NCBI GenBank assembly: GCA_022013615.1
Contig: JAKLQB010000309.1
Location: 1-53,147 of the forward strand
Length of the DNA: 53,147 nucleotides
Direction of reading: 5' to 3'
DNA from: Desulfobacterales bacterium
GTDB lineage: Bacteria; Desulfobacterota; DSM-4660; Desulfatiglandales; Desulfatiglandaceae
Shown here: piece after piece, positions 1-8,530 of the stretch
How the letters are laid out: every line of letters starts with the position of its first letter
Position numbering within the stretch: the first letter of the stretch is position 1
Translations under genes and position numbers: made by a program
The notes under the pieces: model-generated
What the model was told of the DNA's origin: nothing
Database searches by the model: none
Seen by the model: only the letters and a program-made list of their open reading frames with translations

Positions 1-304
1 GTGGGAGATTCGCCGAAATTTTTTTAATAAACTATAAGGAGAGGTGCGCCCAAAGATTAGCCGCCTTTCTATCCTATTGATTTAATTAGTTTATTAAAAA
101 CGCACACTTTATGCTTGACGGAATGAATATAGGATGTCCCCCCTTACACAACCCGAACTTGATACATTAGGAAAAATAAAATCCAGCCTGCCCGCCCCTG
201 GAGAGTTAATCCTGTCTGCCCAGTAGCTCCGGGAGATGGTACTGGGGTCCAAAAAAGTTTCGATCATTTGAGCATTCGAATTTAAGATAAAATGGAGACC
301 AAAC
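1..304. other. Non-coding leader before the first gene
   Basis: No convincing gene was found in this stretch; reading frames on the minus strand here run antisense into the LegB-like gene and carry no recognisable motif. The segment is AT-rich. Just before the first gene it holds GGAG at about 294-297, which serves as the ribosome binding site for a TTG start at 305. I looked for a JUMPstart/ops-type element and a clear -35/-10 promoter pair and saw neither. It may be the 5' leader of the operon or an intergenic gap in a longer locus. Confidence 0.4.
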
Positions 305-1294
305 TTGCTTAATAATAAAAAAATCCTCGTCACCGGCGCCGACGGTTTCATAGGTTCCCATCTCACCGAGATGCTCGTGAAGCAAGGCGCAAAAGTCAAG
401 GCCCTGAGCTACTACAATTCCTTTAACTACTGGGGATGGCTGGAAGCTATTGACTGCTTGAATGAGATTGAAGTTATTTCTGGTGATGTGCGCGATCCTC
501 ATTTTTGTAAAGAAATTACAAAGGATATTGATGTTATTTTTCATCTTGCTGCATTAATTGCCATTCCTTATTCCTATGTTGCGCCGGACAGCTATGTGGA
601 TACCAATATAAAGGGAACTTTAAATATATGCCAGGCAGCAAAGGAAAATGGGTGCGAGCGTGTGATTCATACTTCAACATCAGAAGTGTATGGCACAGCG
701 CAATATGTTCCCATTGATGAAAAACATCCTTTGCAACCCCAGTCTCCATACTCAGCCAGTAAAATCGGGGCTGATCAAATGGCCATGAGTTTTCATCTTG
801 CCTTTGGTTTGCCGGTGACCATTGCAAGACCGTTTAATACATATGGCCCCCGCCAAAGCGCTCGTGCTGTTATCCCAACCATCATTGGACAGATTGCCGC
901 CGGAAAAAAACAGATCAAGTTGGGTGATTTATCTCCTACTCGTGATTTTAATTATGTTCTGGATATCTGTAGAGGATTTATTGCCTTGGCAGAGTCGGAC
1001 AAAACCATAGGCGATGTGATAAATATTGGATCAGGAGTTGAAATTTCTATAGGTGACACCCTGAGTTTAATTAAAAAAATAATGAATTCTGATGTGGAAT
1101 TTATTACAGATGAACAAAGACTGCGTCCAAAGCAGTCTGAAGTTTTCCGACTGTGTTGTGATAACACCAAACTACATGAATTAACCGGTTTTCTACCTGA
1201 ATATTCCCTGAAAAAAGGATTAAAGGAAACTATTGACTGGTTTACAAGCTCAGAAAACCTTTCACGTTACAAAATAGATATCTACAATGTATAG
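305..1294 (+). CDS. legB: LegB-like NAD-dependent nucleotide-sugar 4,6-dehydratase
   Basis: This is a 329-residue extended short-chain dehydrogenase. In the legionaminic acid pathway LegB converts GDP-GlcNAc (or the UDP form) to the 4-keto-6-deoxy sugar in the cytoplasm. The Rossmann motif GADGFIGSH lies at residues 11-19. The STSE segment at 124-127 and Tyr149/Lys153 (YSASK) give the catalytic set. The start is TTG at 305, chosen because GGAG sits 7 nt upstream and the protein begins with the normal N-terminus (KKILVTGADG). Its 3' end overlaps the LegC-like gene by 8 nt, so the two are probably translationally coupled. The assignment rests on motifs plus neighbours (LegC, NeuB, NeuC, PtmE and LegF homologues). 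A different 4,6-dehydratase substrate cannot be excluded. Confidence 0.85.
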   Translation: MLNNKKILVTGADGFIGSHLTEMLVKQGAKVKALSYYNSFNYWGWLEAIDCLNEIEVISGDVRDPHFCKEITKDIDVIFHLAALIAIPYSYVAPDSYVDTNIKGTLNICQAAKENGCERVIHTSTSEVYGTAQYVPIDEKHPLQPQSPYSASKIGADQMAMSFHLAFGLPVTIARPFNTYGPRQSARAVIPTIIGQIAAGKKQIKLGDLSPTRDFNYVLDICRGFIALAESDKTIGDVINIGSGVEISIGDTLSLIKKIMNSDVEFITDEQRLRPKQSEVFRLCCDNTKLHELTGFLPEYSLKKGLKETIDWFTSSENLSRYKIDIYNV

Positions 1295-2450
1295 CAACCT
1301 CATCAAATTCATAAGGGACTGGTATCAGACAGATCAGTTCATCCCGCTTCATGAACCACGATTCAAAGAAATAGACCGGGAATATGTGCTGGATGCCATT
1401 GATTCAACATTTGTGTCCAGCGTTGGTGAATATGTCAATAGATTTGAGCGTGATCTTGCCGCATATCTGGGAGTCAAACGGGCGGTTGTTACAGTCAACG
1501 GAACCGCAGCATTGCAGGTTGCTCTCCGCCTGGCAGGTGTGAAAGGCGGTGATGAAGTAATAACCCAGCCCCTGACCTTTGTGGCTACTGCCAATGCCAT
1601 AGCTTACAATAATGCCGGTCCTGTATTCATTGATGTTAATCGTGATACACTTGGATTGTGTCCAGATGCTTTGGAAGAGTTCCTTGATCAAAATGCTGAA
1701 AAAAGAGGGGAGAGCACCTTTAATAAAACAACCGGCAAACGCATTGCCGCCATGGTTCCCATGCACACGTTTGGACATCCATGCAAAATGGGCCGGTTAA
1801 TTGCTTTGGCAGATCAATGGAACATTGCAATTGTGGAAGACGCTGCAGAGTCCCTTGGCTCTAAGATTTTAACCAGGCATTGTGGAACTTTTGGCAAGGC
1901 CGGCATTTTGAGCTTTAATGGCAACAAAACAATTACCTGTGGTGGCGGTGGCGCTATTATTACCAACGACGCTGCCCTGGCAGATAGAGCCAAGCATCTT
2001 ACCACTACTGCAAAAGTAAATCACCCTTGGGAATATGTTCATGACGAAATTGGCTATAATTACAGGATGCCGAATTTGAATGCTGCCCTGGCATGTGCAC
2101 AACTTGAACAATTGGATGGAATTTTAGCAGATAAGCGCATGTTGGCCAATGCCTACAATGCGTTTTTTAATGAAATAGACTGGTGTAATTTTTTCAAAGA
2201 ACCTGATGGGTGTACCAGTAATTACTGGTTGAACGCTGTCATTACCTCTGATAAAAAACAACGGGATGATCTTCTGAAGACCACAAATGATTCCGGTATA
2301 ATGACCCGGCCCATCTGGCAATTAATGTCTGATCTGGAAATGTATAAACAGTGCCAAAAAGGGGATTTGAAAAATGCCCGATGGCTTCATGACAGGATTG
2401 TAAATTTGCCGAGTAGTGTGAGGTGTGATGGTGTTAGTGTTGGTGGTTGA
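1287..2450 (+). CDS. legC: LegC-like PLP-dependent sugar aminotransferase (DegT/DnrJ/EryC1 family)
   Basis: This 387-residue aminotransferase should transfer an amino group from glutamate to C4 of the 4-keto sugar made by the preceding dehydratase. The PLP lysine is Lys214 in SFNGNKTITCGG, and Asp185 in VEDAAESLG is the expected cofactor-contacting acid. The length is normal for the LegC group. The C-terminus is odd: the usual ending NLPSSVR is followed by an unusual tail (CDGVSVGG) read from GT-rich sequence. A decayed gene fragment begins directly after it, so the last codons may come from a recombination junction. Activity is probably kept because the core is complete. Confidence 0.85.
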   Translation: MYSNLIKFIRDWYQTDQFIPLHEPRFKEIDREYVLDAIDSTFVSSVGEYVNRFERDLAAYLGVKRAVVTVNGTAALQVALRLAGVKGGDEVITQPLTFVATANAIAYNNAGPVFIDVNRDTLGLCPDALEEFLDQNAEKRGESTFNKTTGKRIAAMVPMHTFGHPCKMGRLIALADQWNIAIVEDAAESLGSKILTRHCGTFGKAGILSFNGNKTITCGGGGAIITNDAALADRAKHLTTTAKVNHPWEYVHDEIGYNYRMPNLNAALACAQLEQLDGILADKRMLANAYNAFFNEIDWCNFFKEPDGCTSNYWLNAVITSDKKQRDDLLKTTNDSGIMTRPIWQLMSDLEMYKQCQKGDLKNARWLHDRIVNLPSSVRCDGVSVGG

Positions 2451-2855
2451 GGGGAAATCTGCTTTTGCCTATGCAGCGATAAAGAAAATGGGGGTATTCG
2501 GGACGGAGAATCGGGAGTTTTTTGAATATGAGAAGCTACTGTGCAATTAGAAGGACGGGAACGGGCAAGAAATGTGATTGATGTGGGGTTACGATGCAGA
2601 GGCAATTCGGGAGGCCATACAAAAGGCCCTCGAGCCCAGTTTCCGCACTTCCATGGCTGGCCTGACGAACCAGCACTGCGACGGCCGCTCGGTAGAGCGT
2701 ATCCTCACAGGCCTGAAAGAGGAGCCCATGGACCATCGCATTTTTCAGAAACGTTTCGTAGAAAACGACTCTGAAGTGGTAGCCTGTTGACCAATGTGGT
2801 ATACGGCCTGGAGCAAAAAGACCTCTGGCGCGAGGCATTGCGCAGATCCTAACTT
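2451..2855 (+). pseudogene. Decayed region with the C-terminal remnant of a NeuC/LegG-type UDP-GlcNAc 2-epimerase
   Basis: No intact gene lies here. Positions 2541-2588 read as a fragment with GRERARNVIDVG, the conserved C-terminal segment of hydrolysing UDP-GlcNAc 2-epimerases. After a frameshift near 2589 the next frame continues with YDAEAIREAIQKAL, then CDGRSVERIL and QKRFVEND, ending at 2790. These match in order the end of the NeuC family, and the intact copy at 6294-7475 ends with the related KKKFYD. The 5' part (about 2428-2540) holds a short open frame that I could not identify. I infer that an ancestral neuC lay between legC and neuB and was lost to deletion and frameshift. Confidence 0.7.
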
Positions 2856-2873
2856 ATGATTGAAAGCGGACAA

Positions 2874-3878
2874 ATGAATCGTGTTTATATAATTGCTGAA
2901 GCGGGAATTAATCATAACGGCAGTGTTACGATAGCCAAGAAAATGATAGACGTTGCCGTCGACGCTGGTGCAGATGCAGTCAAATTTCAGACTTTCAGGG
3001 CTGAAAAAGTGGTAAGCAGGTATGCACCAAAGGCTGAATATCAAAAACATACAACTGGCGAAGAGGAATCCCAGTTGGAAATGGCGAAAAAACTTGAATT
3101 GAGCCATAAGCATTTCAAAGAGCTTGCCGAGTATTGCAAAGTCAAAAAAATCCAATTTTTATCTACACCGTTTGATTTTGAAAGTATAGATTTTCTTGTG
3201 GGAATAGATGTTGATATCTTTAAAATTCCTTCAGGAGAAATTACAAACCTTCCGTATTTAAGAAAAATAGGGACCTTGAACAAAAAATTAATCATGTCCA
3301 CCGGAATGGCGGATCTCGCTGAGATTGAAGATGCTATTAAAATTCTGACAAATTCCGGGACGAATCGTGATCACATTACAATACTGCATTGTAATACAGA
3401 GTATCCGACACCCCATGAAGACGCTAATCTACTGGCAATGATCGCTATAAAAGAGGCATTTGCGCTAAACGTCGGGTATTCGGACCATACATTAGGAACT
3501 GACGTAGCTGTAGGGGCGGTTGCCTTGGGAGCACAAGTAATAGAAAAACACTTTACTCTCGATAAAACGATGGAAGGACCGGATCACAAATCTTCTCTGG
3601 AACCAAAAGAACTAAAACAAATGGTAATTGCTATAAGGAATATGGAAAGAGCTTTAGGAGATGGTATAAAAAGAGCCTCTTTATCAGAAATCAAGAATCG
3701 ACCAATCGTTCGCAGAAGTATTGTAGCCATCAGAAATATAAAGAAAAATGAAGTGTTCACTGAAGAAAATGTTACAGCCAAGCGGCCTGGCACGGGAATA
3801 AGCCCAATGTGCTGGGATAGTGTGATAGGGACCATAGCTAAAAGAGACTTCTTAGAAGACGAACTCATAGAATTGTGA
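2874..3878 (+). CDS. neuB: NeuB/LegI-type nonulosonate synthase
   Basis: This enzyme condenses phosphoenolpyruvate with a six-carbon 2-acetamido sugar to give a nine-carbon sialic-acid-like sugar, probably N,N'-diacetyllegionaminate given the neighbours. The protein has about 334 residues. The TIM-barrel NeuB domain starts with YIIAEAGINHNG, and KFQTF, STPFD, KIPSGE, YSDHT and EKHFTLD follow in the family order. The last 60 residues form the antifreeze-like SAF domain (RPIVRRSIVAI to the C-terminus). I place the start at ATG 2874, not the in-frame ATG at 2856, because a purine-rich AAGCGGA lies just upstream and family members begin at this point. It may couple to the CMP transferase at 8527 through the shared pathway. 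Confidence 0.92.
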   Translation: MNRVYIIAEAGINHNGSVTIAKKMIDVAVDAGADAVKFQTFRAEKVVSRYAPKAEYQKHTTGEEESQLEMAKKLELSHKHFKELAEYCKVKKIQFLSTPFDFESIDFLVGIDVDIFKIPSGEITNLPYLRKIGTLNKKLIMSTGMADLAEIEDAIKILTNSGTNRDHITILHCNTEYPTPHEDANLLAMIAIKEAFALNVGYSDHTLGTDVAVGAVALGAQVIEKHFTLDKTMEGPDHKSSLEPKELKQMVIAIRNMERALGDGIKRASLSEIKNRPIVRRSIVAIRNIKKNEVFTEENVTAKRPGTGISPMCWDSVIGTIAKRDFLEDELIEL

Positions 3879-4168
3879 AGATGAGAATCTGGGCCATGAC
3901 CGGTTCAGGAGATGCGCCTTTCAAGAGCATCTTGTTTTGCAATTGACCGGATTAAAAAGACGGTTTTTCGATGATGGAATGAATCGAATCGAAGGTCGCT
4001 ACAGTAAAGATAAAATTTTTGAGCGAATATAGAAAAACGTAGTTCATCAAGGGGATTAAAATATTAATGCCAGGAAAAGCCATAGGATGAAACCGGCGAA
4101 TCGGATTATATCATCAAAGAGCCATCTAAGTTGGATCGAAGCCCAATCTACAGTTATAGATAGATAGA
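3879..4168. other. Intergenic gap with no recognisable gene
   Basis: About 290 nt separate neuB from the FemAB-like gene. Short open frames exist, such as one starting ATGAGAATCTGG just after neuB, but all are interrupted within about 25 codons and none resembles a known family. No strong hairpin with a T-tract was seen. In a locus where most neighbours overlap or nearly touch, this gap may be decayed coding sequence or an insertion scar, but I cannot identify a parent gene. Confidence 0.35.
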
Positions 4169-5242
4169 ATGAAATTTTGTGTGCTACAAGCCAGACTTGG
4201 TGATGACAGAGCAAAATGGAAGTGGGCCTGGGACCGGCTACCTTCTAAAAGGCGTGACGTATACTTTTTGCCTGAATATCTTCTTGCATCTGAAGCGGAA
4301 GGGCTCGGAACTGGGTATTGCGCTTTGGCTATCGAGAACGAAGCTGTTTGGCTTTATCCTTTTTTAAAGTGCCCCATCCATCCGATAGACAAAACGATAG
4401 AAGAGGTTGATCTGTATGACCTCCAATCGGCGTATGGATATGGCGGTCCGGTGGTAAACAGGGATGGCGAAGACGAGATTTTTCTGCGGGAAGCATGGCG
4501 CCGTTTAAATGTTTGGTGCAAGGAGAAACATGTCGTCGGAGAATTTTGCCGCTTTCATCCTCTCCTTGGCAACCACCATTGGGCGCCTCCGGAAATGCGT
4601 GTGATGGAGGATCGCAAGACGGTATTCATGGATCTTAAAACTTATCCGGAAAAAATCTGGAACGATTCCTTCTTTCGCGTCCAAAGAAATATGATACGTA
4701 GAGCAGAACGAGAGGGATATGAATATCACACTCTTCCCTCATCAAAGCAAATGTCCTGGTTTGCCCCAATGTACGCCCGGACCCAAGACGTCATACAGGC
4801 CGGTACTGAAACGCGATTTGGAGAGGCATATTTCGACTCACTGGTCCAAGGTCTGGGAGAAAAATCATGGTTGGGCATAGTGAAAAAAGGCACCGATATT
4901 GCCGCGGCTGTTCTGGTCCTTGAAGGTGCCCAGTTTGCCTACAGTCACCTTATGGCTTATGGGAGCGAGCGGGCCACCGCAGGAATGACTAATTTCCTTT
5001 ATCATGGCGTAGCTCTTGAGGCAGCAGACCATGGTCTGAGTGCCCTGTTTATGGGAGGGGGCAAAACAAAGGATGACAAAGATCCGCTGTTTTATTTCAA
5101 AAAGAGCTTAGGGCAGGGTCGCCAGATGTTTTATATTGGCACGCGTTGCTATAATTCGGAACTTTATGACTTATTGGGGACTCAATGGGAAAAGCAGCAT
5201 GGCCCGCGCCCTGCAGGCTATTTTTTGTTTTACAGATTATAA
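4169..5242 (+). CDS. FemAB-like / GNAT-fold acyltransferase
   Basis: The 357-residue protein resembles the FemAB-related acetyltransferase group found in polysaccharide loci (peptidoglycan-bridge-type proteins with two GNAT-like folds). Supporting segments are YGYGGPV near residue 90, RNMIRRAEREGYEY near 170, and a C-terminal half ending with LFMGGGK and YFKKSLGQGR. True Fem proteins transfer amino acids from aminoacyl-tRNA, while locus members of this wider group probably N- or O-acylate a sugar. It sits between the NeuB and NeuC genes, and the window shows no recognisable LegH N-acetyltransferase. An acyl-transfer role on the 4-amino sugar or on the finished nonulosonate is therefore possible, but that is inference from position. 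Confidence 0.65.
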   Translation: MKFCVLQARLGDDRAKWKWAWDRLPSKRRDVYFLPEYLLASEAEGLGTGYCALAIENEAVWLYPFLKCPIHPIDKTIEEVDLYDLQSAYGYGGPVVNRDGEDEIFLREAWRRLNVWCKEKHVVGEFCRFHPLLGNHHWAPPEMRVMEDRKTVFMDLKTYPEKIWNDSFFRVQRNMIRRAEREGYEYHTLPSSKQMSWFAPMYARTQDVIQAGTETRFGEAYFDSLVQGLGEKSWLGIVKKGTDIAAAVLVLEGAQFAYSHLMAYGSERATAGMTNFLYHGVALEAADHGLSALFMGGGKTKDDKDPLFYFKKSLGQGRQMFYIGTRCYNSELYDLLGTQWEKQHGPRPAGYFLFYRL

Positions 5243-5301
5243 GTGCGAAAAAAAGATTCTATGATATTGATGTCAAGGTAAAGTAGGAAAGGAAAGTAAT
5301 T

Positions 5302-5961
5302 ATGAATTCGGATGATGTATGGGAGAAGATATTCCAAAACCAAGAATGGGGCAAATATCCTGCCGAGGTTTTGATCCGCTTCATAGCCAAGAACTTCTAC
5401 CATACTGACAGGGGAACCATTAGGATTCTGGAGGTAGGCTGTGGCCCGGGACCCAATGTGTGGTACTTTGCAAGAGAGGGGTTTAAAGCTTACGGAATAG
5501 ATATATCTCCTACGGCTATTGAAAACGCTAGAAAAAGAATCAAAGAAGACGGGCTTTCCGCCGAACTCGCGGTCGGCAACATAGAAAAGCTCCCGTATTC
5601 GGACGCTTTTTTTGATTGTGTGGTCGATAATGAATGCTTGTATTGTAACCCGCTCAAAAAGGCAGAATACATTCTGAAAGAGGTTAAGAGAGTTTTGAAA
5701 AAGGGAGGGACTCTATTTAGCAGGACATTTACTGATGAAATGTATGTCGGTCGTTCGCACAAGAGGATCAGCGAGTTTGAGTATGATGATGTTTCCGATG
5801 GTCCCTTCGCGAATAGCGGGTTTGCCCGATTGATTAGGAGAGATGGAATCACAAAACTATATGGCAGTTTCTTTAAAATAGCTTCAATTGACAAGCTGGA
5901 GTGTACGCACAACAATTCTGAAGCAAAATTGAGTGAGTGGATTATAATCTGTCACAATTAG
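5302..5961 (+). CDS. Class I SAM-dependent methyltransferase
   Basis: This is a 219-residue Methyltransf_11/25-type enzyme. The SAM-binding motif ILEVGCGPG is at residues 42-50, followed by the acidic strand GIDISP near 65. A good ribosome binding site (AGGAAAGGAAAG) precedes the ATG. It lies in the nonulosonate module beside the FemAB-like gene. It could methylate an O or N position on the sugar or its acyl group, as PtmH-type enzymes do on N-modified legionaminic acid in Campylobacter. Substrate specificity cannot be read from the sequence. Confidence 0.8.
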   Translation: MNSDDVWEKIFQNQEWGKYPAEVLIRFIAKNFYHTDRGTIRILEVGCGPGPNVWYFAREGFKAYGIDISPTAIENARKRIKEDGLSAELAVGNIEKLPYSDAFFDCVVDNECLYCNPLKKAEYILKEVKRVLKKGGTLFSRTFTDEMYVGRSHKRISEFEYDDVSDGPFANSGFARLIRRDGITKLYGSFFKIASIDKLECTHNNSEAKLSEWIIICHN

Positions 5962-6293
5962 GGTCAATACGTCAAGAATTTTAAGCCCCCTCATTGCAAT
6001 CTTGATAGACCGTAGGATATGAAATTTATATGGATAGAGAAAAACTGAAATCTCTTACTCCCGCCTGATGCAACGATCAAACAGGCAATGCAAAAGCTCT
6101 ATGGAACAGCCGTCAGGCCGGTTTTTTCGGCTAATGAAGGGAAGATAGCTCGGTATTCCAAAACCAAGGGTTGTTGTGGTCAAGTAAAAACGGACACTTT
6201 TTATTAAGCCGCTTTGCGGCATAGTTCTGTGTGGTATGACAAGGTGAGGATTGGTAAAAGAGTGGGTAAAGATTCTGAACAGGATGAATTGAT
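5962..6293 (+). pseudogene. Gap holding an N-terminal remnant of a PtmE-like CBS/nucleotidyltransferase gene
   Basis: At 6030-6059 an ATG opens MDREKLKSLT. After a 4-nt stretch (6060-6063) a shifted frame continues PDATIKQAMQKLYGTA to 6111. This matches the beginning of the intact gene at 7472 (HPKATIKEAMEAL and TAEK) in order, so it is a frameshifted, truncated second copy. The downstream part (6112-6293) shows no gene. It holds a perfect short hairpin, GCCGC-TTT-GCGGC, at 6208-6220. A sequence around 6177-6200 (GTGGTCAAGTAAAAACGGACA) could be an old insertion-sequence end, but that is only an impression. Confidence 0.6.
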
Positions 6294-7475
6294 ATGAGAC
6301 GCAAGATTTGTATTGTTACGGGAACACGGGCGGAATCCGGCATTCTTTACTGGCTGATGAAGGAAATCCAGGAAGACCCTGACCTTGAGCTTCAGATAAT
6401 TGCAACAGGGATGCATATGTCGCCGGAATTTGGTTTGACATACAGGCAGATAGAAAAAGACGGTTTTAAGATCGACAAAAAAATCGAGATGCTCCTTTCC
6501 TCGGATACACCGATAGGGGTTTCCAAATCAATGGGGCTTGGTATGATCGGTTTTTCCGAGGCGTATGCTGATCTGAAGCCGCATATTGTAGTTCTTTTAG
6601 GTGACCGATTTGAAATTTTTTCAGCGGCTGCCGCTGCTATGATTGCCCGTATTCCAATTGCCCATCTGCACGGAGGAGAAACAACTGAGGGGGCATTTGA
6701 CGAAGCGATCAGGCATTCGATTACCAAGATGTCTCATCTTCACTTCACTGGTGCAGAGGAATACAGAAAGCGGGCAATTCAACTGGGAGAGAACTCTGCA
6801 AGGGTCTTCAATGTTGGTGGATTGGGGATAGACAATATTAAAAAGCTCAAACTTCTGAATCGTAACGAGTTTGAAGATTCAATCAACTTCAGGCTCGGTC
6901 CGAAAAATCTTATGATCACTTTTCATCCGGTTACTCTTGAACATGCCACGGCCGGAGAGCAATTTCAAAATCTTCTGGATGCGCTGGATGAACTCCAGAA
7001 TACGAGATTCGTTTTTACAAAACCGAATGCCGACACAGAAGGCCGCGTTATAATTAAAATGATCGATGATTATGCTTCTGGAAACAGTCATAAAGCCATT
7101 GCATTTGTAAGCCTTGGCCAATTGCGGTACTTGTCGGCCATGCAATTTGTAGATGGAGTTGTCGGCAACTCCTCCAGCGGACTTGCCGAAGCGCCGACAT
7201 TTAAAATCGGCACAATCAATATAGGGGATCGTCAAAGGGGCAGGATAAAAGCAGATAGTGTCATAGATTGCAAACCTACAAAAGAATCAATCCTGACCGC
7301 CATCATAAAACTTTATTCAGAAGAATTTCAGAATAATCTCAAAACCGTCAAAAATCCCTATGGAGAAGGCGGCGCGGCCGAAAAAATCAAGAAAATCATT
7401 AAAGAAATTGACCTTTCAGACATTTTAAAAAAAAAGTTTTATGATATTAAGATAGCTTGTGAACTAACATTATGA
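6294..7475 (+). CDS. neuC: NeuC/LegG-type hydrolysing UDP/GDP-sugar 2-epimerase
   Basis: The 393-residue enzyme removes the nucleotide and inverts C2 of the diacetylated 4-amino sugar, giving the substrate for the NeuB-type synthase. The N-terminus CIVTGTRAE is typical. GDRFE at 103-107, HGGE at 126-129 and His150 fall in the active-site region, and GNSSSGLAEA is the C-domain UDP-binding loop. The end NPYGEGGAAEKI with KKKFYD is the family C-terminus. The start is ATG 6294 with AGGATGA just upstream. The stop overlaps the next start as ATGA (7472-7475). A decayed NeuC copy lies at 2541-2787, so this may be the surviving or incoming copy. Confidence 0.9.
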   Translation: MRRKICIVTGTRAESGILYWLMKEIQEDPDLELQIIATGMHMSPEFGLTYRQIEKDGFKIDKKIEMLLSSDTPIGVSKSMGLGMIGFSEAYADLKPHIVVLLGDRFEIFSAAAAAMIARIPIAHLHGGETTEGAFDEAIRHSITKMSHLHFTGAEEYRKRAIQLGENSARVFNVGGLGIDNIKKLKLLNRNEFEDSINFRLGPKNLMITFHPVTLEHATAGEQFQNLLDALDELQNTRFVFTKPNADTEGRVIIKMIDDYASGNSHKAIAFVSLGQLRYLSAMQFVDGVVGNSSSGLAEAPTFKIGTINIGDRQRGRIKADSVIDCKPTKESILTAIIKLYSEEFQNNLKTVKNPYGEGGAAEKIKKIIKEIDLSDILKKKFYDIKIACELTL

Positions 7476-8530
7476 AAGACATAACAATACATCCAAAAGC
7501 CACCATCAAAGAAGCCATGGAAGCCTTAGATAAAACAGCAGAGAAGGTTCTTTTGGTGGTTGATGAAAACCATGCCCTGATCGGCGCTATGACGGACGGC
7601 GATATAAGACGCCACATACTCAAAGGAAATGATCTGACCGGTACCATCTATAATGCCTACCATAGAGATCCGATTTTTGTATTCCAGGAAGATTTTAGTC
7701 TGGAAAAAGTCAAAAAGATTTTCACAGAAAATAAAATTGATCTGGTTCCTATCTTGGATCAAGACCGCAAGGTAGTAGACTACATAACTTGGGGGAAAGC
7801 ATTTGGAAATAACAGAAGGCCAGAAAATCAAAAACTGGATGTCCCTGTCGTTATAATGGCAGGCGGCAGCGGAACCCGCCTTGAACCATTTACAAAAGTT
7901 TTACCTAAACCTCTTATCCCTGTCGGCGAAAAGCCCGTGATCGATCATATTATCGACAACTTCAGGGCTTGCGGCATCTGCGAATTTTATCTCACAATAC
8001 ATCACAAGTCCAGAATCCTGCGCGCCTATTTTGAGGAAAAATGCCCCGATTACTCCATAGGCTTTGCTGAGGAAGATGAGCCAAGGGGCACGGCAGGCAG
8101 CCTCAGCCTGCTCAAAGACAAGCTAAATAAGCCATTTTTTGTATCCAACTGTGATATTATCATTAAAGCCGACTATGCTAATATTTTTCGGTTTCATACA
8201 AAGAACAGCTATGATATTACCCTCGTGGCGTCGGCCAAACAATACAACATCCCCTACGGTATATGTGAGCTGAACGGCAGCGGCAGCCTGGAGCGAATTC
8301 GGGAAAAACCGGAGTACAGTTTTCTGGTGAATACAGGGCTGTATGTATTGAATCCGAGCGTAATTGATCTGATCCCCGATAACGGCTTATTTCACATCAC
8401 CCATCTGATGGACAAAGTAAAAGAAAACAACGGCACAATAGGCGTGTACCCGGTCAGCGAAAAGTCATGGATAGATGTGGGCCAGTGGGCTGAATATCGC
8501 AACGCATTGAAGGTGATTGAGGATATTTGA
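7472..8530 (+). CDS. ptmE: PtmE-like CBS-domain sugar-1-phosphate nucleotidyltransferase
   Basis: Residues 1-115 form a pair of CBS motifs (TIKEAMEAL, AMTDGDIRR and VPILDQ). Residues 125-352 form a nucleotidyltransferase with GGSGTR at 131-136 followed by LPKPLIPVGEKP. In Campylobacter PtmE makes GDP-GlcNAc from GlcN/GlcNAc-1-phosphate as the entry point to legionaminic acid, and this protein has the same two-part layout. The CBS pair probably binds a nucleotide as a regulatory ligand. It overlaps both neighbours by 4 nt (ATGA), showing tight coupling to neuC and the CMP transferase. A relic of a second copy's start is at 6030. Confidence 0.85.
   Translation: MKDITIHPKATIKEAMEALDKTAEKVLLVVDENHALIGAMTDGDIRRHILKGNDLTGTIYNAYHRDPIFVFQEDFSLEKVKKIFTENKIDLVPILDQDRKVVDYITWGKAFGNNRRPENQKLDVPVVIMAGGSGTRLEPFTKVLPKPLIPVGEKPVIDHIIDNFRACGICEFYLTIHHKSRILRAYFEEKCPDYSIGFAEEDEPRGTAGSLSLLKDKLNKPFFVSNCDIIIKADYANIFRFHTKNSYDITLVASAKQYNIPYGICELNGSGSLERIREKPEYSFLVNTGLYVLNPSVIDLIPDNGLFHITHLMDKVKENNGTIGVYPVSEKSWIDVGQWAEYRNALKVIEDI

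Noticed and set aside
115..165. TTGACG at 115-120 as a possible promoter -35 box
   Set aside because: No TATAAT-like box is found at 16-18 nt downstream.
6170..6240. Possible insertion-sequence end (GTGGTCAAGTAAAAACGGACA and nearby hairpin)
   Set aside because: No inverted partner, target-site duplication or transposase reading frame was found, so it is only mentioned in the gap description.
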